Shown: piece after piece, positions 16,626 to 24,136 of the stretch
Layout: each line of letters begins with the position of its first letter
Position numbering within the stretch: the first letter of the stretch is position 1
DNA from: Pontibacter sp. SGAir0037
Lineage (GTDB): Bacteria > Bacteroidota > Bacteroidia > Cytophagales > Hymenobacteraceae
Length of the DNA: 64,000 nt
Reading direction: 5' to 3'
NCBI RefSeq assembly: GCF_005491705.1
Contig: NZ_CP028092.1
Location: forward strand, 3,906,001 to 3,970,000
Made by a program: the position numbers and the translations under genes
Notes under the pieces: generated by a model
The model's input: the letters and a program-made list of their open reading frames with translations, nothing else
What the model was told of the DNA's origin: nothing
Database searches by the model: none

Positions 16626-17090
16626 AAGTCACAATATGAAATTATAATAGTCTCTTGTACTATAGTTAATACTAATCAAACAAAAAATCGAATCCTTTCT
16701 ATCTTTTGACTTTCCCTGTAATTTCGGCTGGGGGTGGTTTTTAGACGTACCTCCTCGTTTAGTACATGCTGGGGAATTAAATATCAACTGCACCTCTATT
16801 GATCAAAAGATCATAAATTGACTTGAGGCTATACTCTGAAAACCTACCAACATAGCGCTTCTCAATTTTTCAGTAGCGAGGTAACCTAATGACCATAAGA
16901 GGGAAAGGCTTGTACAGATACCACCAGCTACTTATTTTAGATGGAATGAGTATTTTAGGAGAATGTTATTTGATCTTTTTTAACCCTAGGTTACCGAGAC
17001 AATAACTTACTTAGCTTCAAGAATGGAAACAATAAATAAAAACCTATATTTATTGCAGTATCGTAGTTAGCGAACCACTTGGTTACTTAT
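16626..17090. other. 465-base stretch without a supported gene
   Basis: AT-rich. A 9-bp inverted repeat (GGTAACCTA at 16880-16888 and its complement at 16987-16995) brackets a 38-codon frame (16889-17005) that I cannot support as a gene. The region may be the remains of a deleted gene. No tRNA or strong hairpin. Confidence 0.4.
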
Positions 17091-17327
17091 ATGATAGAAG
17101 AACAAAGATTGATGGCTTTTATTGCTCATAACTTTTATGAACAGGACTGCGAAGAAAGAAACGAGTATACCAGCCGCTGGCAGGCATTGACACCGGAGCT
17201 GCAGGCGCAGTACCTGGAAAGAGCAGCGGAGGCATTCCGGGAGTGGGACGCCCACGAAAACCACACCACCTCCCATCGGCTCCAAAGGAAAATCGACGAG
17301 CGCAAGCGAAGCGAGCGGAGGCTGTAG
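17091..17327 (+). CDS. small hypothetical protein, 78 aa
   Basis: A soluble, strongly charged helical protein; no family recognised. ATG at 17091 is preferred over a TTG four codons upstream. The C-terminal third is arginine/lysine-rich (RKIDERKRSERRL). GC content is higher than in the flanks. It may be a small regulatory or nucleic-acid-binding protein, but no helix-turn-helix is evident. Confidence 0.5.
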   Translation: MIEEQRLMAFIAHNFYEQDCEERNEYTSRWQALTPELQAQYLERAAEAFREWDAHENHTTSHRLQRKIDERKRSERRL

Positions 17328-17455
17328 ATTCCCTATACCAGGATTCACATTTGGATAATGTGTTTTTATAGAAAGAGGGCAGGCAAATCATATTAATTTA
17401 TTAAGTTTGATTAATATTTGCGCCATACCAATGAAAACACTTAATACCTTCCCAA

Positions 17456-17872
17456 ATGATCCTCTTTGAGAACAGCATGTTTAAGCTCGACTACGATCCA
17501 GCTTCTGACATTCTTGAAATTGATTACCCGGACCTTCAGGATTACCTTCTTCGGGAAGTAAAGCACACAATGGATATTGTGCTGGACATCGTTCGGAACT
17601 ACAACATCAGGCATGTTTTGTTTAATTCAACTGCAGCCGCTACCAGCAATATAACGGTTGAAGAAAGCAGGGAGCTTATCATGTATTTTGCTACAGGGCT
17701 GGTGAAAACCAGATTGGTTAAACTGGCGCGCATACGATCAGCGGACTTTGCAACGGAGGCCAGGATAGAGGAAAGCATCAAACAGGCCGCCAGTCAATTT
17801 ATTTATACCCCTTTTGAGCTGCAGGATTTTACAGACAAGGGGCAAGCCTTGGATTGGCTGGTAGGGGATTGA
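17456..17872 (+). CDS. STAS-like/SpoIIAA-like protein, element copy
   Basis: A 138-aa soluble protein. It begins with a short strand pair (FKLDYDPASDILEIDYPD), followed by alternating helices and strands and a KTRLVKLARIRS segment, ending in a helix LDWLVGD. It is clearly homologous to the protein at 42044-42448, just outside the right attachment site: LDYxPxSDxLxxxxPD, the EVK and TRLxKLAR blocks and the C-terminal ALxWL all align. This looks like a small STAS-type fold common in Hymenobacteraceae. It probably acts as a protein-interaction or regulatory domain. The partner is unknown. Confidence 0.65.
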   Translation: MILFENSMFKLDYDPASDILEIDYPDLQDYLLREVKHTMDIVLDIVRNYNIRHVLFNSTAAATSNITVEESRELIMYFATGLVKTRLVKLARIRSADFATEARIEESIKQAASQFIYTPFELQDFTDKGQALDWLVGD

Positions 17873-17956
17873 CAGTGTCAGGAATATTGAAGAACAAATT
17901 GCTTTCAAAGGCTTCAAGTTGTTTATTTGCTAAAATTTGTAAATAAAAAGGTTTAG

Positions 17957-17988
17957 AGAAGGGTAGCCGCGATGCTGCCCTTTTCTTT
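17957..17988 (+). terminator. terminator after the STAS-like gene
   Basis: AAGGGTAGC (17958-17966) pairs with GCTGCCCTT (17973-17981) with one G-T, followed by TTCTTTT. Confidence 0.6.
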
Positions 17989-18024
17989 TATGAAGACTTT
18001 TTACTGTGTACAGAATCAATGTTG

Positions 18025-18447
18025 TTAAGTTAAAAGTCTTTTACTGTCGTTAATTAGCCGATCATACATTGTTTCTCCTGTACTGGTAACTGCGTATGGC
18101 AGGAATACCTGAGCCATCGTAGCTTGCTCTGCTTCTATGAAAGCTAACTGTGCCTCTACCCATTGCTTCACCGTGCGCCAGGCCACCATTTTTGCATGCT
18201 CAGGTGTAAGAAACTTACGTTCTACCTTATCACGTCCAAGAGCAGCCAGTACTCCCTCCCAATCACATGGCAAGCGAAATGAAAGCTCTGTACCATTCTG
18301 CATTATAGCGAGGAATGAAACTGCCACTGGTTCTCTATCTATGTAATCTATCATGATTTTAGAAGCACCGGCTTTTGCCAGCACTTCTTGAATTTCACCA
18401 ACTGTTTTTGTGGCTGGCACTTTGGTAGTATAGTTTAGGATAGGCAT
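18025..18447 (-). CDS. conserved phage-associated hypothetical protein, 140 aa
   Basis: Starts MPILNYTTKVPATKTVGEIQ. It resembles a conserved family of unknown function found in many prophages and plasmids, often near ParB-like genes, whose members begin with the same MPILNYTTKV-type strand and an 'LAKAGASKI' helix. It is soluble with a mixed fold. It may belong to the minus-strand early group with the ParB-like gene (18790-19308), although a small plus-strand gene lies between them. Family identity is from memory and the function is unknown. Confidence 0.6.
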   Translation of the reverse strand: MPILNYTTKVPATKTVGEIQEVLAKAGASKIMIDYIDREPVAVSFLAIMQNGTELSFRLPCDWEGVLAALGRDKVERKFLTPEHAKMVAWRTVKQWVEAQLAFIEAEQATMAQVFLPYAVTSTGETMYDRLINDSKRLLT

Positions 18448-18518
18448 GATAATTCTTTAAGTTTTCGGTTTAACACTAAGTACTATTAGGTACACCATCA
18501 GGCTTTTAAGTATAAACA

Positions 18519-18737
18519 ATGCTCAATATGAGCGTTAGAAAGAATGAACAAATAGTTTTGAAGATGAATAAGATCTTAGAGTATGCAGTATTTAATGCGA
18601 AGTTTGATGAGCTTGACACCCAAGAATTAACAACTGCACTTTACTACACCTTACACCTTTTAAGTAAAGAGTTAGATCCAAACAAGCTCTCGCGACTTAA
18701 AAAAGTTGAAGCAGAACTACGAGAAAAGCTAGAGTAG
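18519..18737 (+). CDS. small hypothetical protein, 72 aa
   Basis: An acidic, leucine-rich, all-helical small protein with a likely coiled coil near the C-terminus (LSRLKKVEAELREKLE). No family recognised. ATG at 18519 or, three codons later, at 18528. It lies alone on the plus strand between minus-strand early genes. Existence is plausible but not certain. Confidence 0.45.
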   Translation: MLNMSVRKNEQIVLKMNKILEYAVFNAKFDELDTQELTTALYYTLHLLSKELDPNKLSRLKKVEAELREKLE

Positions 18738-18789
18738 TCTTTAGTTATAATCAAAGGAAAGTAATCATAACTTTCTAAAATAGGATTCC

Positions 18790-19308
18790 TTAAAGGCTTA
18801 TATCGTACATAATATAAGGGACTTCCATTGTATCGAATTTCCGAGCGGCCAGACACCTCTGGTAGCCGTCAATAATGCGCCAGTTCCTATCAAACAGGAC
18901 TGGAAACTGCTCCATATAGCCTATATAACTAAAAAGAGTTTCGAAGCTTGATATAACATCCGCCCGATCCCCGCACTGACGGCCAGTAGCTAGTCCTTTG
19001 CTTACCTTGCCATTGAGCCAGCAGAAGGAGTCCTGGCTTATGATAGCTGCACCTGCTAGTGTTCTCTGCAATAACTTTGGATCGTTGTAGGCGTTGTGGC
19101 TTCTATTTGTACCTTGGATGTATTTGATAAATTCCTGTATCTGGTAGTTCTTTAATTCCTCTTCTGGTGTGTTGTAGTTGAAGCGGCTTGTGTTGTTGAA
19201 GCTGCCTAGATTTTCCGTGGTGTGGGCTTGCTTGCCTTCCTGCATTAGCAGGTTTAAGATCAGCATATTGTTAGTGCCAGTTGTAGAAAGGTTTGAATTT
19301 AAAAGCAT
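18790..19308 (-). CDS. ParB/sulfiredoxin-like nuclease-type domain protein
   Basis: A 172-aa soluble protein. The C-terminal part holds VLFDRNWRIIDGYQRCLAAR followed by VPYIMYD, which matches the core strand-loop-helix of ParB/Srx-like domains (normally 'IIDGxHRxxAA'). The usual N-terminal ParB beta strand is not obvious and His is replaced by Gln, so DNA-cleavage activity is doubtful. It is the fourth gene of a tight minus-strand run starting at 19888. The role is probably regulatory in the element's early region. Confidence 0.6.
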   Translation of the reverse strand: MLLNSNLSTTGTNNMLILNLLMQEGKQAHTTENLGSFNNTSRFNYNTPEEELKNYQIQEFIKYIQGTNRSHNAYNDPKLLQRTLAGAAIISQDSFCWLNGKVSKGLATGRQCGDRADVISSFETLFSYIGYMEQFPVLFDRNWRIIDGYQRCLAARKFDTMEVPYIMYDISL

Positions 19309-19319
19309 GGCTTAAGTTT

Positions 19320-19499
19320 TTAGAAATTTGTTGCTGGTATTTGATTTGATAATTTGTTCAGTTTTTGCAGGGCTTGTTCCCGTGTCCAGGTGAAGCGCAC
19401 CAGGGCAATACTGGCGGCTTCCCTTTCCGTTAATTGGCCTGACTGTTTTAAGTTCATCAGAGCCCCCCACAGGAGCGATTGTATGGCTTGTAGGGTCAT
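19320..19499 (-). CDS. small hypothetical protein, 59 aa
   Basis: ATG at 19499-19497 overlaps the stop of the preceding 44-aa gene as ATGA, a sign of coupled translation. The protein is helical: it begins MTLQAIQSLLWGALMNLK, then a TEREAASIALVRFTW helix. It ends 11 bases before the ParB-like gene starts. I do not recognise it. The packed gene order supports it as real despite the small size. Confidence 0.55.
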   Translation of the reverse strand: MTLQAIQSLLWGALMNLKQSGQLTEREAASIALVRFTWTREQALQKLNKLSNQIPATNF

Positions 19500-19630
19500 A
19501 GTTGCTTTAGCACCTCGTCGATATCACGGGGAATGAATGTTATGGATAATCTCCAAAGGCAGATTCTTTTTGTATAGCCATTGTGGTAATACAGACCGCC
19601 GTTCTTTCCAATACTGAGTATGAGTGACAT
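19496..19630 (-). CDS. small hypothetical protein, 44 aa
   Basis: ATG at 19630, three bases after the TAA of the upstream 84-aa gene; TGA overlaps the next ATG (ATGA). It starts MSLILSIGKNGGLYYHNGYT and ends DIDEVLKQL. The spacing on both sides argues for a coding gene. Function unknown. Confidence 0.5.
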   Translation of the reverse strand: MSLILSIGKNGGLYYHNGYTKRICLWRLSITFIPRDIDEVLKQL

Positions 19631-19633
19631 TAC

Positions 19634-19888
19634 TTAAACCCCCTTCATGTTTTCAAGCTGAGCCATATATTGCTTTGTATCATGCAACCGCATTGCCTTT
19701 ATGAAATTTTGGGCGTAAGTTTCATGCTTCTCCCTCTCTTCTGCCTTAAACTTGTCACGATAAATCCATTGCCCGTTTTGGTACACTACCACCTCGCGCA
19801 TCTTCACACCGTTAAGCTTGTAGCTCTTGAAACTGGCTGTATATTGAGCTACTTCAATAGTGTGACAATAATTTGCCGCAATCTTCAT
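19634..19888 (-). CDS. small hypothetical protein, 84 aa; first gene of the early operon
   Basis: A soluble charged protein with a strand-rich N-terminal half (VAQYTASFKSYKLNGVKMREVVVYQNGQW) and a helical C-terminal half. No family recognised. It leads a minus-strand run of four closely packed genes (19888 to 18790). It is divergent from the Cro/CI-type regulator at 20022, which resembles a lysogeny-control switch: the ~130-base AT-rich gap between them should hold both promoters. Confidence 0.6.
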   Translation of the reverse strand: MKIAANYCHTIEVAQYTASFKSYKLNGVKMREVVVYQNGQWIYRDKFKAEEREKHETYAQNFIKAMRLHDTKQYMAQLENMKGV

Positions 19889-20021
19889 AACTAACTTTTT
19901 GTTATATTAAAGAATACTTTGCTAACTTTGTTTGCTAATATGCAACAAATATATAAGCTTATACAATACAAATCAACAAAAAGTTTATTTATAACTAACA
20001 TTCAAATATCTTTTGTTTTAT

Positions 20022-20372
20022 ATGACCGAACAAACCACATTTGGCAGCAGGCTCAAAGCCTTTCGAAAAGAAAAAAAACTAAGCGGTGAGGAGCTTGGAA
20101 ATATTATTGGTGTGGGCCGTGGACAAGTGTCAAGCATTGAAAATGGCAAGGCATTGCCAACAATAGAGGGATGCGTTAGGCTTTGTTCTGTCTTTCCTCA
20201 TCTTGATGCAAACTGGCTATTAACAGGTAGGGGAGCAATGTTTGTAAGTCAGAATAATAATGGCGAAGATTGCTGGCCTTTATTACAAGCTGAGAAAGAT
20301 CAGCTACAGGCAGAACGGAAAAAAACCGAGGCATTAGAGGCTCTTCTTATAAAACATGGAATTATAAAATGA
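20022..20372 (+). CDS. XRE-family (Cro/CI-type) transcriptional regulator
   Basis: About 116 aa. The N-terminal helix-turn-helix domain is FGSRLKAFRKEKKLSGEEL... followed by the recognition helix region GRGQVSSIENGKALP. After it comes ANWLLTGRG, typical of phage repressors of this group, then a glutamine/lysine-rich coiled coil likely for dimerisation. The ATG at 20022 is preferred over an in-frame TTG at 20013. It is divergent from the early gene run and is likely the element's main repressor. Its stop overlaps the next ATG (ATGA). Confidence 0.85.
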   Translation: MTEQTTFGSRLKAFRKEKKLSGEELGNIIGVGRGQVSSIENGKALPTIEGCVRLCSVFPHLDANWLLTGRGAMFVSQNNNGEDCWPLLQAEKDQLQAERKKTEALEALLIKHGIIK

Positions 20373-20914
20373 ACCATCCATTAAACTTCTGGGGTATTAC
20401 TCATTTTAAGCATGAAGCAGTAAAACGTTTTTTAGATAGCGGGGATGCAGTGGATGGTACCAAAGGTGGACTCTTAATTGGCCGGTCTCATGAGGAAGGA
20501 GGTATACCTATATTGATGCGATATAATGATGCCTATAAAGTTGTAGCAGAGATTGAAGGACAGGAGTATATCTTTAATGCCGCCGCATCAGCTCATTTCA
20601 GAGAAAGGCTGAAGATTCTTAATAATCCCAGCTATGACGGCCAGTGGACCACCATAGGCGAAACCATACCCGATCATGTAACTAAAATTGATTGCACTAT
20701 TAACCCGAATACCTACAGCCAATTCGAAACTAAATACTTGGTACTCGATGGTAGGCACACGTACTTCGTAATAAACAAATACTCTACATGGAGGCACATG
20801 GAGCTCCTGGACCAACTCAATAAGAGCATATTAGGTGCTTGCCCTAATATGCTCTTATTGAAATTAATGAAGTACCCTTCTCCTTTGATAGCTTGCACAG
20901 TCAGTTATATTTGA
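20369..20914 (+). CDS. hypothetical protein, 181 aa, coupled to the regulator
   Basis: Translation is coupled to the regulator by an ATGA overlap. The N-terminal half contains FKHEAVKRFLDSGDAVDGTKGGLLIGRSH and an IPILMRY strand. The middle is strand-rich. No family recognised. The last ~30 codons run through a perfect 18-bp hairpin (20818-20860), so the native C-terminus may have been altered by insertion of that hairpin. It may be an accessory regulator or lysogeny-module protein. Confidence 0.55.
   Translation: MNHPLNFWGITHFKHEAVKRFLDSGDAVDGTKGGLLIGRSHEEGGIPILMRYNDAYKVVAEIEGQEYIFNAAASAHFRERLKILNNPSYDGQWTTIGETIPDHVTKIDCTINPNTYSQFETKYLVLDGRHTYFVINKYSTWRHMELLDQLNKSILGACPNMLLLKLMKYPSPLIACTVSYI
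20818..20860. repeat. 18-bp perfect hairpin inside the end of a reading frame
   Basis: Arms 20818-20835 and 20843-20860 with a 7-base loop. There is no long T run after it, so it is not a classic terminator. It is translated as part of the 181-aa frame. Confidence 0.6.
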
Positions 20915-20938
20915 TAAAATATACGAATGTAGCAATCT

Positions 20939-22414
20939 ATGCACGCTGAATACATATCTGTTTCTCTTAGCGTTCCCCCGCCGCCAGAGGTAAAAGTCAA
21001 CACCAGCAAAGGCTGGGTTGAGTATGGGAGGAAGCACAGCTACTGGGGAGACCTTATCAAGCTTAAAAAAAACAGCCCTACGCAACGCTCCATCACGGCC
21101 ACTAAAACAGCCTTGTTGCGAGGCGAAGGCTTTTCCTACGATGAGGATAATGCCGCTCTGCATGAATTCATGCGCAATATGGCTGGAGAGGGCAAACACG
21201 CTAACCGTCAGCTATCCAGCATTGCGGCAGACCAGGCCTTCCTGAACGCTTGGGCTGTGCAGGTAATCTGGAATAAGGCTGGTGACAGCATTGCTGAAAT
21301 CCATCACCAGGCTATACGCACCGTAGCTCCCGAGCCAATGAATGACAACGGCGTGATTGAAAGCTATTGGTTATGCCGTGATTGGAGCAAAAGCAGCGAC
21401 GCCAAGTTTAAGCCAGTCCGTATCCGGGGCTTTAATCCTGAAACTGCCCGACAAGACAAAGTACAGCTCTACGTGAGTATGACTCCTTCGGACAGCAACG
21501 ATTACTTTTCTGAACCGGAATGCGATGCAGCTCTTTCTTACATGCAGCTTGAAGGCGATCTGGCAGAATTCCACCTCTCCAACGTGCAGAACAATTTCGC
21601 ACTGGGCAATATACTCACTGTGCCCGAAGATCCACAGGACGACGCGACCGGCACCGCCCAAGAGAAAAGAAACGCCTTCAAAAAGGAGGTGGAAAAGAAC
21701 TTCGTAGGTCCGAAAGGGAAGAAGCTTATGGTGTTGTTCGGTATCACAGGTGACAATGGCGCTGAAGTGCTTAGCTATAACGCCCAAAACAACGACACGC
21801 TTTACAACACCTATTCTGAATTGTGTGTCGAGAAAATTCTTGCTGCTAACAGGGTTCCATCGCCTGTTATTGTGGGCTTACCAGGAGGGGCTTCTCTTGG
21901 CGGTGACGCTGGCACCATCCGCACCGCCTATGAACTATACTACAACACGGTAGTGCGCCCGGAACAGGTGGACATTATTGAGGGGTTTGAGGAGCTGCTT
22001 AGCCATGTTAAAGGTGTGGAGCTTAAAGGCGATGCCGACACGCCAGCATTGGACATTGTAACGAACCTGCCCGTAAAGTTTACCTTTTCGGAAAGCCTGC
22101 TCCAGGATATCACAGATGAAGACGAACTCCGTGCCATGATTGACATGAAACCGCGTCAGGTGGAGGAGGACGATGAGGGCAACCCGCTCAACCCTGTATC
22201 TGCCAATGATCCCAACGCCCAGGCGCAGGCAGCCCTTCGCGGTTCGGTAGGGGGTATAACCGCGATTATGGATTTAATGGAAAGAGTCAGCAAACAGGTG
22301 ATCGACTACGAAGCCGCTGTTGGCATACTGAAAACCTTTTACGGGCTGACAGATGAACAGGCGCGCGAAACACTTGGAACACCAAAAAAACTACCAGTTG
22401 GAACAGATATATAA
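20939..22414 (+). CDS. phage portal protein
   Basis: A 491-aa protein that would form the dodecameric DNA channel at the capsid vertex. Family features: an early ITATKTALLRGEGFSY segment, YWLCRDW strands, the long central helix region with LSNVQNNFALGNILTVPED, the conserved LAANRVPSPVIVGLPGG segment, and a C-terminal GGITAIMDLMERVSKQVIDYEAAVGILKTFYGLTDEQARETLG helix pair, typical of portals from Bacteroidota siphophages. It is on the plus strand, opposite to the terminases 11-14 kb away, which is unusual. No capsid protease or capsid gene follows. Confidence 0.8.
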   Translation: MHAEYISVSLSVPPPPEVKVNTSKGWVEYGRKHSYWGDLIKLKKNSPTQRSITATKTALLRGEGFSYDEDNAALHEFMRNMAGEGKHANRQLSSIAADQAFLNAWAVQVIWNKAGDSIAEIHHQAIRTVAPEPMNDNGVIESYWLCRDWSKSSDAKFKPVRIRGFNPETARQDKVQLYVSMTPSDSNDYFSEPECDAALSYMQLEGDLAEFHLSNVQNNFALGNILTVPEDPQDDATGTAQEKRNAFKKEVEKNFVGPKGKKLMVLFGITGDNGAEVLSYNAQNNDTLYNTYSELCVEKILAANRVPSPVIVGLPGGASLGGDAGTIRTAYELYYNTVVRPEQVDIIEGFEELLSHVKGVELKGDADTPALDIVTNLPVKFTFSESLLQDITDEDELRAMIDMKPRQVEEDDEGNPLNPVSANDPNAQAQAALRGSVGGITAIMDLMERVSKQVIDYEAAVGILKTFYGLTDEQARETLGTPKKLPVGTDI

Positions 22415-22766
22415 AAGACTACAGCTCCATACTCGTAAAGGATGGACAGCTAAAGACTATTTAGTGCGTCTGCTTGGAAAGACAGCAGTCCGATTTACTT
22501 ATCGTACTGTAACTGATGGGTCAGGGAAGGGTGGAAGCCCAAAAGGAAGAATAAGACTCGCGGATGGTACCAGGAATCTTGAATTAGTTCCTAAATCAAA
22601 GCATCCTAAAAGCTTTAGAGCTTACAATAGCAGGGTGAAGACATATTATGACTACACTAAAAAGCAGTGGCGCTCCTTCAGGACTATAGAGGTGATAGGT
22701 ATAATAGCCTATTTAGACCCAAAAACAGGCCAAGTATTAGAATTTGCTCAGGTACTAGAGGACTAG
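22353..22766 (+). CDS. WYL_2/Sm-like SH3-fold small protein
   Basis: 137 aa. The region from about residue 28 (TAKDYLVRLLGKTAVRFTYRT) through LADGTRNLELVPKSKHP and TYYDYTKKQWRSFRTIEVIGI matches the small SH3-barrel family WYL_2 (DUF2693) common on Bacteroidota mobile elements. The listed ATG lies 62 bases inside the portal gene. The first ~25 residues are not needed for the fold, so an alternative start near the portal stop is possible. The exact role is unknown; such proteins are thought to bind ligand or nucleic acid. Confidence 0.65.
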   Translation: MNRRAKHLEHQKNYQLEQIYKRLQLHTRKGWTAKDYLVRLLGKTAVRFTYRTVTDGSGKGGSPKGRIRLADGTRNLELVPKSKHPKSFRAYNSRVKTYYDYTKKQWRSFRTIEVIGIIAYLDPKTGQVLEFAQVLED

Positions 22767-22818
22767 CTTTTTGTCAGCCCCTATTTTACTATATTTGAGC
22801 AATCAAGTATATACAGAT

Positions 22819-23346
22819 ATGGGAAAAACTATTGTTGGGATTGGATTTCTACTTGTTTTTATTGCGAGCGAAGCATTCGCCCAAAAAACCAAGTCCTATG
22901 AATATATAGGCCTCTATAATTTCCCCCTGCATACAGAGACAGGAATGGTTACTTATGAAGGCGTGATAGAAACTAAAGAAAAAAGCGCTGAAAATTTATA
23001 TAACACTGCACTTTTTTGGCTTACGCAGAACAACAAGGGCAGGATATGGGAGCAGCAACCTGGTAAATTCATCAGTGGCAGAAATGAAGTTAAAACAATC
23101 TCTACAACGATAATCAAGTATGATTTCCTAATGGAATTCAAAGATGGACGATATCGATACATGCTAAATAATTTCGTTGTATCCTGGTCATCGGGCTCTT
23201 CCCCCTTAGAAAGCTTTTTTCCTGCTAAAATTAAAAATGGAAAAACCGCCAAGATTCATGATAAGAATATGCAGGAAATGAATATTATTCTTAAAGCGGA
23301 AGCCAACAAGCTAGCGGGTATAGGAGCACAAGATGCAGACTGGTAA
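22819..23346 (+). CDS. secreted DUF4468-like protein
   Basis: About 175 aa from ATG 22819, which opens a clear signal peptide (MGKTIVGIGFLLVFIASEAFA). The mature part resembles the DUF4468 ('TBP-like fold') family of Bacteroidota periplasmic proteins, with an early YNTALFWL segment and IIKYDFLMEFKDGRYRYMLNNF. The function is unknown. It looks more like a chromosomal cargo gene than a phage structural gene. Confidence 0.65.
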   Translation: MGKTIVGIGFLLVFIASEAFAQKTKSYEYIGLYNFPLHTETGMVTYEGVIETKEKSAENLYNTALFWLTQNNKGRIWEQQPGKFISGRNEVKTISTTIIKYDFLMEFKDGRYRYMLNNFVVSWSSGSSPLESFFPAKIKNGKTAKIHDKNMQEMNIILKAEANKLAGIGAQDADW

Positions 23347-23545
23347 AAGCATGATTTCACAATTCCCTTTATTCCTAACCTCTATATTATGTCCGAACTG
23401 TGTCCGATTATTCAATTTTTCTTTATTAGAAGGCACTTAACAAATCTTTCCTTTCTCTTTGATGGACTCGAACCCTTTAAAATCGCTTGCTTCATTAGTT
23501 TTATGTATCTTTGCTAACTAACACATTAGTTGCCTCTGATGTGAA

Positions 23546-23586
23546 AAAAAGGGCTACCAATCTGCAGAAGAAAGGAAGCCCTTTTT
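23546..23586. terminator. terminator hairpin in the 23.35-23.65 kb gap
   Basis: AAAAAGGGCT (23546-23555) pairs perfectly with AGCCCTTTTT (23577-23586). It lies in the 307-base gap between the DUF4468-like gene and the convergent GvpU-like gene. I see nothing else in this gap. Confidence 0.65.
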
Positions 23587-23653
23587 GTTTAAAAGAAACC
23601 TGATCGAATACATTTGAAATATTTTTGCCGCCCTCTCGTCCTTATTTTATTTA

Positions 23654-24097
23654 TTATTGCTCTACTTGATCATCTCTACTTGGGAACCCCAAAACACCAA
23701 AGTTGTATCCGTTAATGTTTAACAAAGTTCCACGCCACCAAACTCCCTCTTTACCAGGTATTGGTTGACCAAATGTATTATAGTATTTTGCATCCTGTAA
23801 ATGTATGAAAGCGGGTAGGTCTTGCATAGCCAAAATTTCTCCTGATTCATTTGGAAGATACCCTTCGGCAAGATTTGCAATGCTTTGTTGCACTTCTTCT
23901 TTCGATGAATATAATTTTGCTATAGCCTCAAAGTACTTATGCCCACTTACGACATAGCCTGACACCAAGAGGCCACCAGTTAAAAAAGTCATTCCAATTC
24001 TATGGTCTGTTCCGGTAACAGTTCTTACTAGAGATTGTAGGAACCAGTCTTTCTCATCTAATCTTACTGATTTTGTTATTTCTTTATCTTCTTCCAT
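23654..24097 (-). CDS. GvpU-like accessory protein
   Basis: A 147-aa soluble protein. The block DHRIGMTFLTGGLLVSGYVVSGHKYFEAIAKLY resembles the conserved core of gas-vesicle accessory protein GvpU (ITL-x-x-GGLLVSG-x-x-x-SG-x-KYFE). No other gas-vesicle gene is present, so the name should not be taken as function. A later block reads GKEGVWWRGTLLNINGYNFGVLG. It lies just downstream of the tape-measure gene on the same strand and could be cargo or a minor phage protein. Confidence 0.5.
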   Translation of the reverse strand: MEEDKEITKSVRLDEKDWFLQSLVRTVTGTDHRIGMTFLTGGLLVSGYVVSGHKYFEAIAKLYSSKEEVQQSIANLAEGYLPNESGEILAMQDLPAFIHLQDAKYYNTFGQPIPGKEGVWWRGTLLNINGYNFGVLGFPSRDDQVEQ

Positions 24098-24136
24098 AAG
24101 TTTTATATTTTTTCTTAAATATACTCTAAATATCTA

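Noticed and set aside
16889..17005. 38-codon plus-strand frame between short inverted repeats
   Set aside because: No homology signal, no operon context and random-looking composition; only noted in the gap description.
23654..24097. Gas-vesicle gene cluster
   Set aside because: Only a single GvpU-like protein is present; no GvpA/F/L/N homologue is visible.
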